Positions 38,819 to 52,565 of a stretch of DNA of 64,000 bases are shown piece by piece (position 1 is the stretch's first letter; each line of letters starts with the position of its first letter). The notes under the pieces were generated by a model. The model had not been told where the DNA came from. It worked only from the letters and a program-made list of their open reading frames with translations, and ran no database searches. Source of the DNA: Metridium senile. Its lineage: Eukaryota; Cnidaria; Anthozoa; Actiniaria; Metridiidae. The stretch is from NCBI GenBank assembly GCA_949775045.1, contig OX459095.1, positions 29,601,064 through 29,665,063 of the forward strand, in the 5' to 3' direction. Both the position numbers and the translations under genes were made by a program.

Positions 38819-39207
38819 AGGAACAAAAGGAGATTACTCGCTAGTCACGCAGGGAAAAAATAAAAAACTTTTCACCTATGTACCCCGGTAATAAAATATA
38901 CAAATAGTCGCTTTATATTTCTTGCTTTATTGGCTAACAGTCATAAAAATGTTACATTTTGTTTATTATCACGTCGTACTTGGTTTTACGTAGTCTTTGT
39001 TTCCTTTGCCATGTAATAAATTGGGTCTAATCATTATTAAATTATTAATTATAATTAATTATTAAGTTACAATGTAAATTGCTTGGGTCTATTCGTTTGC
39101 TCAATACTAGGGGTCTAACTAGCAAATCTTGACGATTTACAACGTAAGTACTCAAACTAAGAAACCTAATACTTATTAAAGTTTTGTACATGGTGTGTTC
39201 GTAATTG
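38819..39207. other. AT-rich spacer within the DIRS-like element
   Basis: TAATTATTAA-rich, no ORF or repeat recognised. Confidence 0.4.
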
Positions 39208-41375
39208 CTAGTTCCATAACCTGAAGGCCCATAAATCCCATAGTAACGGTTTTGCTACGAAACCCTCGTTGCGAGTAGGGAAAAGCAAGGGCCCGCTCGA
39301 TCCTTTACATCCTAAGCGGGCGGCCCAATGACTGCGGTTAGCGAGTATAGCCCACCAAAATCGACGTGGTTGTAAATCGAGCACCACAATTGTCACTCGC
39401 CTAGTGTCCTGCTCTGAGAGGAAGCGTATCAGAGGACCCACTAAAACCATGGGGGGAAAGGCATAGATGTTCTCTTCTGGGTTAATACGCTATGCGAATA
39501 CGTTAATTCCTGCGGAGTTCACTGTTGGCCATGGTGTGAAATGTCTGAGTGACCGTCCATTTTGGTCCTTTTGGCTGTTTGAGTCCAGGGCCATCAAGTC
39601 GATGGTGTGAGGACCCCACTCTGCCTCTAACCGCTTCCAAACGCTCTGCGCGAGCATCGCATCACTAGCTGTGAGTACCCTTGACGGAAGGTCAGCGGCG
39701 TTTTCTTGCGAGGGAGCAAAAGATAGCACCAAGATGATGTTATACCTGAGAGTAGTCTCGTAGATGTCTTTAATGGTGTTAGACAACTCCCTGTTCTTAC
39801 ATCCCTCGTGCCTCCAAGCCTGGACCACGCTAAGGTTATCAACCCGACAGTCCACACGTGAATTTTGATAGGAACCCCCTGTGGCCTTGAGCGTATAAAG
39901 TAGCGCGAGTGCTTCTTTAATAACAATTGGCTTTACCGATTCTTCTGGTGTCCAGTAATCTCTCAGGGATGAGGTTCGGTCGGGGTCCAGAGATACCGTG
40001 GCCCCAGCCTGAATTTGACGCGTCCGTGAATGACATAATAACTCGGTGTCGTTCTTGAAACCAAGGCAGGCAACCGTCCCAAGTATCTAGAAACCGCCAA
40101 AACTGTAACTCCTTGCGCAGTTCTCCAGTCACTTTGATCGTGCGAAGGAGACCTTTTGATGCAGAGCCAATGGCACGGTTGCAAGCTCTCGTGTACAGGC
40201 GTGCCGCCGCGATTACAGCGATTACAAAAGACGCTGTTTTACCCGCGAATTTCTGCAATTTCTTCACCTGGGTGGATTTTGAGGCTAAGATTTCTTCTCT
40301 TAGATCGCGGAATTTGGACTTTTTGTCAGCTGGGAGTGTGAACGCACATAGGTTGGAATTACTAATGTATTCCAGAAACTTGACGGTCCGACTTGGATTG
40401 AAGCACGATTTGGAGGCCAAGGCCAAGGTATACTCAAGAAAGGAGAGATTGCGACGTACGCTGCCGCTTCTGCCTTCTGGATGTCCGACCAATTACAAGC
40501 CGATGACGTCACGAGCTGGCCAATATGCCTTTCGTCGATATATTGCGAACACGGCACACCTAACGAGCGTATGTGTCCAGTTGCGACTAGTCCCACGGAG
40601 TGGTAGATAAACGCACTCGCTTTCCAGCCAAAGGGGATCGTTCGATATACAAAATAACACCCCATCCAGGCTAGACCAAACAACGTTTGGCTGTCCTCAG
40701 TGAGCATAAGATGGTTGAACCACTTTTATCATCACATACGCTTTGAAAATGCCCTCTTCTCACGTACCGTGGGAGGTCTGACAGGTGATCTAGTTTAAAG
40801 GGGAGATCTTTTACCCATAAATTCAGAAACCTTTCATCATGGCACATGCGTGGTTTTAATGGTTCTATCGTAATAGGCATGACCAAGTGTGGTGGTTCCA
40901 CCTCATTGACTCGCCCCAAAAATTTTAATGATCCGTTCCTCACCCTCTCTAAGACAGTCTCCGTGATGAACGACTCGAAACCCTCGCACGATCGTTTGTT
41001 TTGGAACTCTCTCCGTGGCGTGAATTGCGAGTCATACACTTTCTCGTCAAATTCACCTTGAAATGGCACAAGTAGATCCCATGCTTTCACTTTATCAACA
41101 ACAAACTTTAATATATCTGGCTGGTCCCCTGGGATAGGTTTCCATTTTTCCGCGTGCCTGTGTAACTCCCTCGGGACGAAATATCTTGGGTCACGGAGAA
41201 AGGCGACAGCTGGATTGACGAATATTGTAGTGCTGGCAACTGCTTCCGGTGCGGGCGCTGGGCCGACACACTTGATGGGCCCTGAATTAAAATTGCACCA
41301 TCTGACGTTTGGTTCTTCGTAGTGCGCACTGACTAGCTGTACAAAATCGGGTCTGAGCCGCTTCCTCGGCGGTTC
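39208..41375 (-). pseudogene. DIRS-like reverse transcriptase-RNase H, multiply broken
   Basis: The exon opens after gttgtcctag with EPPRKRLRPDF. RT motifs include PLKPRMCHDERFLN, GCYFVYRTIPFGWK and the catalytic region YIDERHIGQL, where the usual second Asp is Glu. RNase H motifs follow: SFTDASNSGWG, CRVDNLSVV and ENAADLPSR. Breaks: a single-base deletion near 40722, frame changes near 40455 and 39960, and an in-frame TAG near 39493. Downstream text (LIRFLSEQDTRRVTIVV) continues the polyprotein. Confidence 0.82.
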
Positions 41376-42018
41376 CTAGGACAACAGAAATGACAGGGTT
41401 ATAGGTTTAGCTCCGTTAGCTCCGTTTGTCTAAAGAACAAAGAATGAACCTATAATTAGAATATTTTCGTGAGACCACCGAGTGTGTCGGCCCCAGGTAA
41501 CCCCGAAGGGCATAAAAGGCATTAGTCGCCCGCACCCGGAAGCACGACAAACACTGGTGAGATAAGAAAAAAACACGAAGGAAACCTAATAGAGTGTACT
41601 AATGGTTCAGCGTAATGGTCATAGTTATTCACATGCTCTTATGGTAGGTTTACCCTTAATTTTCTTGTCTTGTTTGTTTATTTTGCTAAAACCATTGCAT
41701 GGTTTATCGTGTTCTGGTTACTTGAACATGGAGTCTTTTTTTATTCGTTGTTGCTATTATTTTGCATGCGCAGCCCACCGTGACCTCTCTTGTATGAAGC
41801 ATGACATTTTATTACGGGAAATAGAATGCATAATCCCGCGAGCAAAGAAAGGACACTTGTTACCAATACCAAATACTTTATTACTAGATATAAGTCCTAA
41901 AAGACGAGGGGTCTTACTAGTCCCTAAGAAACAACAAATTGAGCGCTAATCCTTCCATAACAGCTTTCAACTTAAATAACAAACTCAGAGTTACATGTTA
42001 ACTTGATGTATAAATTCG

Positions 42019-43504
42019 TTATTCACATACATTATAATGCTGGCTGACCAGCGTTTCCGTAGTGAGTACTGGGTTACAATGTCGCCGAATTGCGGTGCAT
42101 AGGCGTATGGACGTACTTGTCCTAGCGTCATCCGCCAGTTTTTGTATTGCCGTTAATATAAGGTGAGGGTCCCGAAGCTTAAATGGAGCGGACACAAGTT
42201 GGTGTAAATGTGCCAGAGAGGTTTCTACGTTTACGCTTGATGACCTGACCTTGATACTTTCCATTTCCTTCTTTAAAGCCTGCACGGTCTCCGCAAGCTA
42301 TAATAAACAAAAATGGTCATGTCAGCGAGGCGTGTTTTTTAAATGCGTTTAGATATTACCGTTATTATTGCATCATGATCTTGGCTGTCCCCTTTGGGAC
42401 TCTTAATTAAGGTCGTATGTATAGCACCGTGAAAGATAAGTTAGATAATTGTTTGTAGTATGCCAAGAATGCATTGTTTTCTTATGTTCTGTAACTATTA
42501 ATACCAACTAAATGGTCTATCTTCTATGCACGCTCAAATGAAAAACGACTGTCTTGTGCAAAATGCAAATACTCGCTAGTTGGTTGTGTACGCTAGCTCA
42601 GATACAGAATAGTTCAAATTACATAATAGCTTTATTTATATTTTAGCCATTTTTCCTTATTCTACTCTTTCTGGCATACTTTAGCTGATAAAACGTCAGA
42701 AAACCCTCGCCAACATTCAACGATCTTATAAAAAACGTAAAACATACTCTGAACGTTGCCTGAATCAAATAGGTATAAACAAAAAATCTACATAAATCAT
42801 TTTGCTAGCCGGTTACTCCATTCTATGGTCACGGAAAAATAAAGATAGAAAAAACAGCTTCTACTGCCGTACATGAAACTGTTTTAGTTTTTTCGGCCAC
42901 AACCATACGCGGCCCCAACCGCAATAAAATACAAATAACAATATCACTGTACAAAAATACTGAACTATTCGCCCCTACGAATATAAGTTACTGCAAACCT
43001 GTGGCCACCACCACATCATGAACTTAATTCGGCGCACACGCATTCTGGCCTAAACGACCCTTTTTCGGGAAAAGAATTATCCGTTGAACTAAAGAAAACA
43101 TTTACGACTAGTACAAAATCCAGATTACAGTCAATCAACTCTAGAACTTCGTTGGCGTATCACACAAACAATCACGCTTTACTGGTTGCAAGCTAAATTG
43201 ACTCTTAAAAGACCTAATAACCGAAACTACGCACAAAATACTAAACGCTATGACTAAGTACAGGTTAATGTTTTACCTGGGCGTCATTTTGCACCTGGTT
43301 CGGTTGTTCCGCCTGGGGTTGTTCCGCCTGTGGCTGTTCTGCCTGGGGCAGTTCATTTGGCAGTTGTGGGAGCGCTTCTGGCGGCTTGATAACTTGTGGT
43401 TCTTGATCATTTTGCGGTGCTTGAACATTCTGCTGAGCCGGGGCAGGCGCTTTAGGTACTTGTAGTGGCTGTGGTACTTATACGTTTTGGTTTCGCGAGG
43501 ACAT
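42019..43504 (-). pseudogene. DIRS-associated gag-like ORF, two exons, internal stop
   Basis: Exon A 43277-43504 starts MSSRNQNV, hits TAA at 43480-43478, then continues in the same frame as a Pro/Gln-rich region with three PQAEQ repeats, ending CAG before gtaaaac. Exon B 42019-42297 follows acceptor ttattatag in phase 0 and encodes a short coiled-coil-like region (LAETVQALKKEMESIK) and a helical tail. The 979-bp intron is inferred from splice sites and phase. No known domain; placement upstream of RT suggests a structural protein. Confidence 0.5.
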
Positions 43505-44200
43505 GCTTTCAGCTTGAATTCTATTAGCGAGTGTTGGTTGATTGATAGTGATCCTCCCTTATATCCTATCCGTTACGCACGGTTGCACATTCAATAGTTT
43601 TGGTGAGTTATAAATACTTATCCACACAGGAGGATAAAGTATTTTAGGAAACATGTTCCTACAACGTTTTCCGAATTTCTATCGGAAATTACTAGAAAAA
43701 GTGATTAGAAAATGTTTCAACTACGTGTTTGTTGATATAACTATATATAGCCTGAAAGGCAAAGACAGGCACAAATTCTGTCTACATATATTGAAAAAGC
43801 ATGAAGAATAAAAATAATATTCACCATAGAGAACATTTATGCTAATGTGTTGAAAGGTAGAACAGTCACACTAATTAGCAATTATTGTACAATGCTATTG
43901 TGCCTTTTGTACATAGTACATGATTTGTATGAACGCCATATGCTATTGTGTTGTTAATGTAAACACTCTAATTAGCCTGGCATTGTTTATCATAGAAATG
44001 TCAAAAGAAGAAAAAGACAATGGGATAGGAATCCCAATCATCATTCTTGAAAACAATAACAATAATGATAAGCGACATGTTTACAAGGCAGACCTAGAGA
44101 ACACCGCCGAATGACAATTGCAGACATGTGGATGCGTTGTACATAAAACGCTATATTTTTTGTTCTGCGAGGATTTATAAACAAGTTTGTAGGTAGTTGT
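43505..44200. other. Gene-free stretch
   Basis: AT-rich, short ORFs only. Contains GTACAATG/CATTGTAC-type small palindromes near 43888-43920. Confidence 0.35.
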
Positions 44201-45626
44201 TTAAGAGTGACTGTCAGGAAGAACCAGACAAATTCGAAATATCGTGGCAAAAGTCGATTCATCAATTTTGTTCATATTTTGTAGTTCGATACCCTATCAT
44301 GTTATAAGCACTTAGTTTTTAAAAATTTGTTTTCGTTTGGGAGAAATTTGAATTATTATGCGAGAAGGCAAATATGCTAATTCGACGACTCTGAAATAGA
44401 GACCACTCGGCGATCTCGTGCACAAAATACAAATAATATTTAACCTTAAAAACCTAATAATCTTTAAATATGCTATCTCTATATGCCTCATAGCGTATTT
44501 CAGACTTGTAGCTTTAACGATGAATTTTTGGAAGAATTTTGTTCAGGACACAGTTTTCATGAGCTAAAAATACCCTCAAAACAGCCGCGAATTAAACTAT
44601 GTTCGATATAACGGAATAGTTTGATATTCACTGTGTGTGAAGTTAAGATAATTTCTTAAAACACTGCCGAAACAAATTGCTAGGTTTTTATGTTTTGAAG
44701 TTGTTACAGTCGATCTAAGTTGCCTAAATTGGCTGTTTTTTACGATCATTTTTGCATAATTAGCAACGATAATGAACGTCAAAACAATAATACTATTTGC
44801 AACAATCTTGTAATTAACCGTATTTAACATCAGCAATGAGTCAATTTGTATTCCTTATTGTAGTTAGAGCAATATTTATTCCAACTCGATATAAATCATG
44901 CATGTATTTTCGGGGTTTTGATCCGGATCGTTTTGTTTATACAAAGCCAATTATATCCTCGTGCGAGTGTTACTAAAAATAGATATGGCAAGACTTTTAG
45001 ATACTGCCCTTTGAAATACTAAAATGAATCTGATAGAAGTCATAAAAAAATATTATATAATGCATGAGACTCACAACACAATTCCTTCAATATAGCAATT
45101 TATATAATAGTAGAATAGAATAGTAGTAGTGTTTTTGGATAGAAGATAGATATACCGGTAGTTGTTCTTTGAGAGCAGATTGTGAATATCCCATCTTTAA
45201 AGTCTACAAAATGAAATTTACAAGATAATGACCGATCTTATTTCTGATAAAAACTCCAGTATAAATGTTTTATTTTATATCTTTTGTAAGAAACGAAACA
45301 CAGGTTTGAGTAGTACGTTATTTTAGCAATAATGCGATGCTTATATAAACAAATAATGCAGTTTCTAATTGCAATATTTGGCAGACTTGCTACAAGTCGA
45401 CTATACACTCTTTATTTTGACGAGTCGCTAAACGACTAGATAAACGAGAGAGAAACGAGAGAAACGAGAGAAACCAATACGAAAAAAACCGGACTTTGAG
45501 AAAGTCTAAAGAGCAATGCTCAAAATTAATGTATTTTCTTTTATTTAGAAGACACAGATTTATTAAAACTAGACGCTCTGTGAGCGATTACTCGGGCTAC
45601 TGAACAGAAGGGATTCTGAGGGATTG

Positions 45627-45776
45627 AAATAGCTGTTATTACAGTTATATATGCAAATGATTTTGAACAATGGGTTGAAGTTGAGGCTTTCGGGCGAAAA
45701 CAATAGGTTTGCCCGAAAGCCTCGATTTGAATCCATTGTTTGAAATCATTTGCATATAACTGTAATAACAGCTATT
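45627..45776. repeat. Foldback repeat, 150 bp
   Basis: Two arms of about 65 bp (GAATAGCTGTTATTACAGTT and inverse, with GCCCGAAAGCCTC) enclose a 15-nt loop. Confidence 0.75.
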
Positions 45777-45814
45777 CATAATGTATCATACATAGATCAT
45801 ACACAATACATATA

Positions 45815-48800
45815 CAGTGGTACCTCTATTAAGCGGTTACCCAACAAGTGGTCACCCTCTATTAGGCGGTCAGAATAAAAAGCTCCAAATCTATTCCTAT
45901 ATACCTATTCTATCCTCTTTTCTGCGGCCAACCCGGCTACTTTGGAAAGTCCCGAGGGTGAGGAGGAACTAAATTGGTTGATTAATGTTTACAAAATGTT
46001 TAAAATGTGCACAAAAATAAACATATGCACGTAAATCATTTATGACTAATTTTAGGTTATTTTAATGAGAAATGTCCTTATCCCAAATTTCATAATGTTT
46101 TTATTGAGAAAATGAAAACTAAATCTCAGAAACATTATTATCAAGATTAACCTTTTGAGAAATAAACGTCACGAAAATAAAGATGGATTTTGGGCTGTAT
46201 GAATCTGCTCGACATATATTTCTATGTACCGGGATGCCTGTGTTACAAAGTGTTGACATTTCATCCCGTCCCCTCCCCCCAAAGCGCCGCTACGAAGATT
46301 TGAGTATGCGATAATGGATATCGAAAACTTGAATGCTTCGAAAACTTGAAGTTGTTCTTGAAAATTGAACGTCAGAACAAGAAAGATAGATAGTTATTTA
46401 AGCAATTTGTGTAATTTTTTAAGGCGATTTGGGCTGTTGAGAGTGGTTTTCAGACAGGCCGATCTGAATGTTTTTATGTCGTGTTGACGGTGTTCGCTTT
46501 GTAGGCTTCGTGAAGGAAGTCACGTTCTCTGACATTATGAAGAACAAAAATAGCACATTAATCAATATAAACTGAAGATTTCTGTTTGAAAGTGCTTGAT
46601 AATATACCGAAGCGAATGCAATTCTGCTGGCGTGGCACATCTTCTGTTTTGTGCTAGAAAGGACTTCGCTAACGGCGGATCATTCCGGCCAAGATATCCT
46701 CGTCTTTATAAAAAAGAAAATAGCAAGCTATATTTCGGGAGTCAACCCTGTAGTACAGCAACTAACAATTTGAGGTAATGTCTTGTCGATCATCAGTCCA
46801 AAACATATAGCCATTACTTTCTGCGGGATCATTCAGAGTTAAACGAGTAAACGAGAGTCGTTATTCGATCGAACAATTAAGGTGGCCCAGGGGTATTTAT
46901 TTACGTAAAAACAATTTTTTTTGAACTTCAAATTTTGGTGCAAAAACTTCTTCGATTGCTTTAAAAATCGGGATTATAACTTATCATTGTCTCTAGTTTA
47001 TAGATATTTAAACGTTATTTTAAAAATACTGATGTCCTAAGAGCAAAACGCTTTCAAACGCGAACTCGACTTTTGGATTTAATGGCTATTTCTAAAAATC
47101 TGAAAGACGAAACCACTCGATTTTGCGTCTATGGACTCATGTACTTCACTACTTTTACGTGATAAATGGCCAAATTAATCGAGACCATGCAAGCTTAGGA
47201 AATACGAGTACTCAAAATCGAACACACAAATGCATAGCTTATAAAGAATCGAACAGAGACGCACAATAAAATCATTGCTTTCGAAATCATTACTCACCAC
47301 TATGTTGTACAATGCTTTCCCAGTCTGAAGGCCAAATTTTAGTTAGATTGACGTACTGTGTGCAGCACTATCACGACTGATAAAAAACATATTTATCGAT
47401 GCATTATTCAAAATAGTTAGATAATCTAATTATTGCTCAGTATTCACTTAAATGGTAATTCTAGCAATTCTCAAAAACACAAGATGTAAACAAATCATTG
47501 TTAAAGTACCTTCCAAAGTTTGAGCGTGTTCCATTCATACGGTTTGGAGAAATGGAGAAGTAAAGTTGACCGTATATAAATCTTGGCGACAACGCCGAGT
47601 TGCAGTTGCAGTGAAAAGCCATCATGTGCTTTTGTTGATGCATGAAAAATTTGCAATATCGCGAGGGATATCCCATTGGGACTAATTACTGAACTAATAT
47701 AAGTTTAGAATATAATATTGCAAGAGCAAATAACTAATACCCGCTATACGAGAAAACTAAGATATTTTGTTTGTAAATATGCATATGAATCGTTTATGCT
47801 TGATTTTCGTGTATATTTGGATTTACAAACACTCTTTCTGTTGAAAGAATTAATAAATAGAAATGACACATTATATAGTATAGCGAGTATTAGTTATTTG
47901 CTCTTGCAATATTATATTCTCAACTTATATTAGTTCAGTAATTGGTCCCAACGGGATATCCCTCGCGGGACTTTAAAAAAAATATTGAAAATTTTTCATG
48001 CATCAACAAAAGCATATGATGGCTTTTCACTGCAACTGCAACTCGGCGTTGTCGCCAAGATTTATATACAGTCAACTTTACTTCTCCATTTCTCCAAACC
48101 GTATGAATGGAACACGCTCAAACTTTGGAAGGTACTTTTACAATGATTTGTTTACATCCTGTGTTTTTGAGAATTGCTAGAATTACCATTTAAGTTAATA
48201 CTGAGCAATAATTAGATTATCTAACTATTTTGAATAATGCATCGATAAATTTGTTTTTTATCAGTCGTGATAGTGTTGCACACAGTACGTCAAATTCACT
48301 AAAATTTGGCCTTCAGACTGGGAAAGCATTGTACAACATAGTGGTGAGTAACGATTTCGAAAGCAATGATTTAATTGTGCGTCTTTGTTCGATTCTTTAT
48401 AAGCTATACATTTGTGTGTTCGATTTTGAGTACTCGTATTTCCTAAGCTTGCATGGTCTCGATTAATTTGGCCATTTATCACGTAAAAGTAGTGAAGTAC
48501 ATGAGTCCATAGACGCAAAATCGAGTGGTTTCGTCTTTCAGATTTTTAGAAATAGCCATTAAATTTCAAAGTCGAGTTCGCGTTTGCAAGCGTTTTGCTC
48601 TTAGGACATCAGTATTTTTAAAATAACGTTTAAATATCTATAAACTAGAGACAATGATAAGTTATAATTCCGATTTTTAAAGCAATCGAAGAAGGTTTTG
48701 CACCAAAATTTGAAGTTCAAAAAAAATTGTTTTTACGTAAATAAATACCCCTGGGCCACCTTAATTCGTCATAATCATCGTCAGTCTCGTCAATCACATC

Positions 48801-49147
48801 AAAACTAAAAACAAGTTTTCATTTCAATCGATATTTATTCGTTCGTATGAAACCTTCGGTCAGCGATCGTTGCCCATGCGCTGTCATGCACTACTAGGAA
48901 CGCCTGGGACCTGACCCTCCAATTTGAGGACCACGACAAAGAATACGACGACGACGACGAAGAACCGTTTGCATTTTTAGACTCGAGCTACCACAGGTAG
49001 CCCGAGTAATAACCGATAAGTAACGTACCCTGCCATTTCCACCTCTTTATATGTAGATTTATGCTGAACCTTTATTCATCGGCCAACATCTATTGAGCGG
49101 CCACTTTGAAAAGTCCCTAGGGTGACCGTTTATTAGAGGTACAACTC
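45815..49147. mobile_element. pogo/Tigger-like element remnant
   Basis: Left end CAGTGGTACCTCTATTAAGC and right end CCGTTTATTAGAGGTAC are inverted, with AAGCGGTTACC-type subterminal repeats and AAAGTCCCGAGGGTGA versus AAAGTCCCTAGGGTGA. The TIR style is that of pogo/Tigger elements. It encloses the TTAA palindrome and no transposase. Confidence 0.65.
46881..48760. mobile_element. TTAA palindromic element, 1.88 kb
   Basis: Flanked by TTAA (46877-46880, 48761-48764). Ends GGTGGCCCAGGGGTATTTAT and inverse; arms of about 875 bp leave only about 125 bp unpaired at the centre (about 47757-47881). No credible ORF; short ORFs are mirrored in both arms. Confidence 0.88.
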
Positions 49148-50247
49148 AATTTCTTGAATATTGTACAAATTTCAACAAAAATAATATTAAATGGGACGTC
49201 AACGGCGGAAAACACAACACTTAGGGACTTATGAAAGGGTCTATAAGAGATTTATTGTTCTTTTGATTTATGATCATTTGTATAAATTTGAACAAACATT
49301 TTTCTAATTATTAGAGCTGCTTTTATACATACATGAATGCTTTGTAGATGTAAGCACTTTATAATCATGGCAGCTATAGCAAATGTGTAGAATACGAAAT
49401 CAAAATATTACATTACCTTTATTAGAATGATGCCAAGCACCTTGTACACGTGAGAATGATAATTATCTTACCAGTTGTCACGCAATGCTCCTTGCTTTTG
49501 TATAAACAAAAAGCTACAAAACCATCAAAACCCCGAAAATACATGCATGATTTATATCGAGTTGGAATAAATATTGCTCTAACTACAATAAGGAATACAA
49601 ATTGACTCATTGCTGATGTTAAATACGGTTAATTACAAGATTGTTGCAAATAGTATTATTGTTTTGACGTTCATTATCGTTGCTAATTATGCAAAAATGA
49701 TCGTAAAAAACAGTCAATTTAGGCAACTTAGATCGACTGTAACAACTTCAAAACATAAAAACCTAGCAATTTGTTTCGGCAGTGTTTTAAGAAATTATCT
49801 TAACTTCACACACAGTGAATATCAAACTATTCCGTTATATCGAACATAGTTTAATTCGCGGCTGTTTTGAGGGTATTTTTTAGCTCATGAAAACTGTGTC
49901 CTGAACAAAATTCTTCCAAAAATTCATCGTTAAAGCTACAAGTCTGAAATACGCTATGAGGCATATAGAGATAGCATATTTAAAGGTTATTAGGTTTTTA
50001 AGGTTAAATATTATTTGTATTTTGTGCACGAGATCGCCGAGTGGTCTCTATTTCAGAGTCGTCGAATTAGCATATTTGCCTTCTCGCATAATAATTCAAA
50101 TTTCTCCCAAACGAAAACAAATTTTTTTAAACTAAGTTCACAGGAGTTCTTATAACATGATAGGGTATCGAACTGCAAAATATGAACAAAATCGATGAAT
50201 CGACTTTTGCCACGATATGTCTGGTTCTTCCTGACAGTCACTCTTAA

Positions 50248-51661
50248 GAGCTATACATATTTCAGTGGTCAGTACTGAAGATTTTGATAAGTTTTTTGTT
50301 ATTACGTGTATGTGATATTACATATATATGTTTTATTACTGATATTTGTTTTTGGAGAAAATACAAGGACATGTATTGACATTTTATTCATAATGGGAGA
50401 ACTTTGATTTATTTTCGGATAAGCCTTATTATTTCAGCTACTAGCTATAGCCTCCAATTGCAATGGAGATTGAAAAAACATGAAATCAATTGAAACGAGT
50501 TTTCAGAAGAAATTTATTTTAAATGTTGTTAAAAAACAAGGGTTATATATTTATATAACCAATAATGCATACGGTGTGAACCATAAATGACATATTGCTT
50601 GACAATAAAGATACTAACTACGTTTGTCCATGTTGTTGTGCGTTGTACAAATCCAAATATACCTTAGGAATATTAAATAGGAATATTGAGGTTAGCAATA
50701 TCATTGCGATATTAAAAACAGGACTTGGGTGAGAAACAGTTAAATCATATATCTTGTCTATTTGGGTATTATTTGTTCACTGTCACATTTTGTGAGCAAG
50801 CAGGAATAAATATGTTTTCTGTCAATGTTGATCATACAATGATATACAACCTTTGTTTGGAATTGATCAGTTTACAAAATACGTTTCCGATATAGAAAAA
50901 CTGTACATTTATTACCAGAAATCAGAGTTCTTTTAACTCATACATGGCCGAACTAGATTTTAATTTTACTAAGTGCGCGAGTCAGTTTATGATTTTATCT
51001 TAAGGTTTTGATTACAATTTGTACTGTAATATGTTTTCAAAATATTGTCGGATACTCAGACAGTTATACTTATTATTCCCTGTATGCTATATGATGTTAC
51101 TAGACTAAAATACGTCATTGCAATTACTTCAGGTACAAAGAAATTTAGTTAGTTTCTTGACAGAATTCCAGTTTTTCAGATTATTATGAATTCATGCGTA
51201 AACTTACAAAAAGAAAAGAGCGCAATGCAATTCTTTTAGCGTTATTAATCGATAACAAAAGTTTTGCCCCTCATCACAGAAGAATTAGCGTTTCCTAACC
51301 ATAACAATAATCTTACTTATTTGTATGGCGCAAATATCTTTTTATTATAAGCATATAATCAAATTTGCAAAACTTTGATATCATTAATTTTGGTTGGCGA
51401 AATTTCGCAACAGTCACCTCGTAAACGATCGTATGTTTTTATGTCTTAAAAGCAACGATGTAAATTGTGAAGCTATATTGTTGTTAGCGATATCCCCAGT
51501 TAATCCATTACGATTTATTATAATCAGTGCATGAGTAGTTAGACAATGTTTTTATAGAATCAATTTTGAAGAGCCTCGAGTTTTATACGTCACGTGGACG
51601 CGTACCTAAAATTGTAAAAAAGGGAATTGGTAACTATTTGGGTTTCGTTAAAAAGCTTATC
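50248..51661. other. Unique AT-rich sequence left of SD2
   Basis: No gene, repeat or TIR recognised. It ends at the SD2 junction AAGCTTATCG. Confidence 0.45.
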
Positions 51662-52565
51662 GGTAATTGTCTTAGAATTTAAGCAAACCACTAGGATTTA
51701 TTATAATTCTGCAATACTCAGGATGAATGTGATACACATTTGCGTATCATGAGCAATGTAATCGTAGCAAGCTCATGATATGGGGAAATTGTTAATGATT
51801 ATCATGGTATTGAAGTATTGGTTCTAAAATAAGAAAATCCATCTCCAGTTATGGTGGGATCAGTTATATCTATCTACGGGAAGTCTTATACCGGATTTGA
51901 ATGAAGTATTATTATGGAGAATTGATCATGTTAAAGGTTTTTTCTGTCATCCGAGAACGGTTTTTGAAAAGAGACTAATTTACAGTTCAGCAGATATATA
52001 AATTTATCATTTAATTGAACCATTATTAATGTAATTATATAATCATAACTATAACTCTTATATAACATACTGTTATTGTTTCTATAAAATATGACAATTA
52101 TGTCCATTTGCTTAATGCATATATATGCATATACTGGCATAGCTAAAGACACTTGGGCATTATATTTTTCTTGTTTTACCTTTGGGGATCGTTATTTGTA
52201 TGGAAATCAAGGCTGATTTTGGGTTTTCCGTGCAGGTGAGCTAACTAAGCGATATCATGTTTTTGAAGCATGTTAGTAGACACACAGTATTATTTTAAAG
52301 TTGTCGCACTACAAAGGAAAATGAGTTCTTTACATGAACAAGTTATCAACAATCCTAACGTAGCTTTGTCTATGAAAACTCTTTTGTGCATTTATGTCGG
52401 TTTTGGTTGTGCTAAATTACTAGCATATACACATATCGTAATGATTATTAAAACAACAATAATTTGATCATGTATGTGGCGAAAAAACATATGTCATGAT
52501 CTATAGATATACCAAGATCACGTGCTAAATCCTTGTCATTTATTATATTAATAAACAATGTAATA

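Larger units (their letters stand above)
38225..43504 (-). mobile_element. Decayed DIRS-like (tyrosine-recombinase) retroelement
   Basis: In minus-strand order: a two-exon gag-like ORF (43504-42019), RT-RNase H (41375-39208) and a zinc-ribbon plus recombinase N-terminal ORF (38818-38225). That order and the sequence style fit DIRS elements. The catalytic recombinase domain is missing at the left end, where the long-TIR transposon begins. Split repeats typical of DIRS were not found. It contains several frameshifts and stops, so it is inactive. Confidence 0.75.
44205..50243. mobile_element. 6-kb TTAA element with about 750-bp TIRs
   Basis: Ends GAGTGACTGTCAGGAAGAAC and inverse, flanked by TTAA (44201-44204, 50244-50247). 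Arms 44205-44947 and 49497-50243 are near-identical inverted copies; an 80-codon ORF appears in both arms only because of this. No transposase. A pogo-like element and other repeats occupy the interior. Confidence 0.85.

Noticed and set aside
39913..40610. Plus-strand ORFs opposite the reverse transcriptase
   Set aside because: They are shadows of the minus-strand RT-RNase H coding region.
41602..41949. 115-codon plus-strand ORF inside the DIRS-like element
   Set aside because: It is antisense to the element, has no domain and lies between two element ORFs; treated as chance.
44597..49849. Identical 80-codon ORFs at 44597-44836 (minus) and 49610-49849 (plus)
   Set aside because: They are mirror copies in the two arms of the TTAA element; identity follows from the inverted repeat, not from coding constraint.
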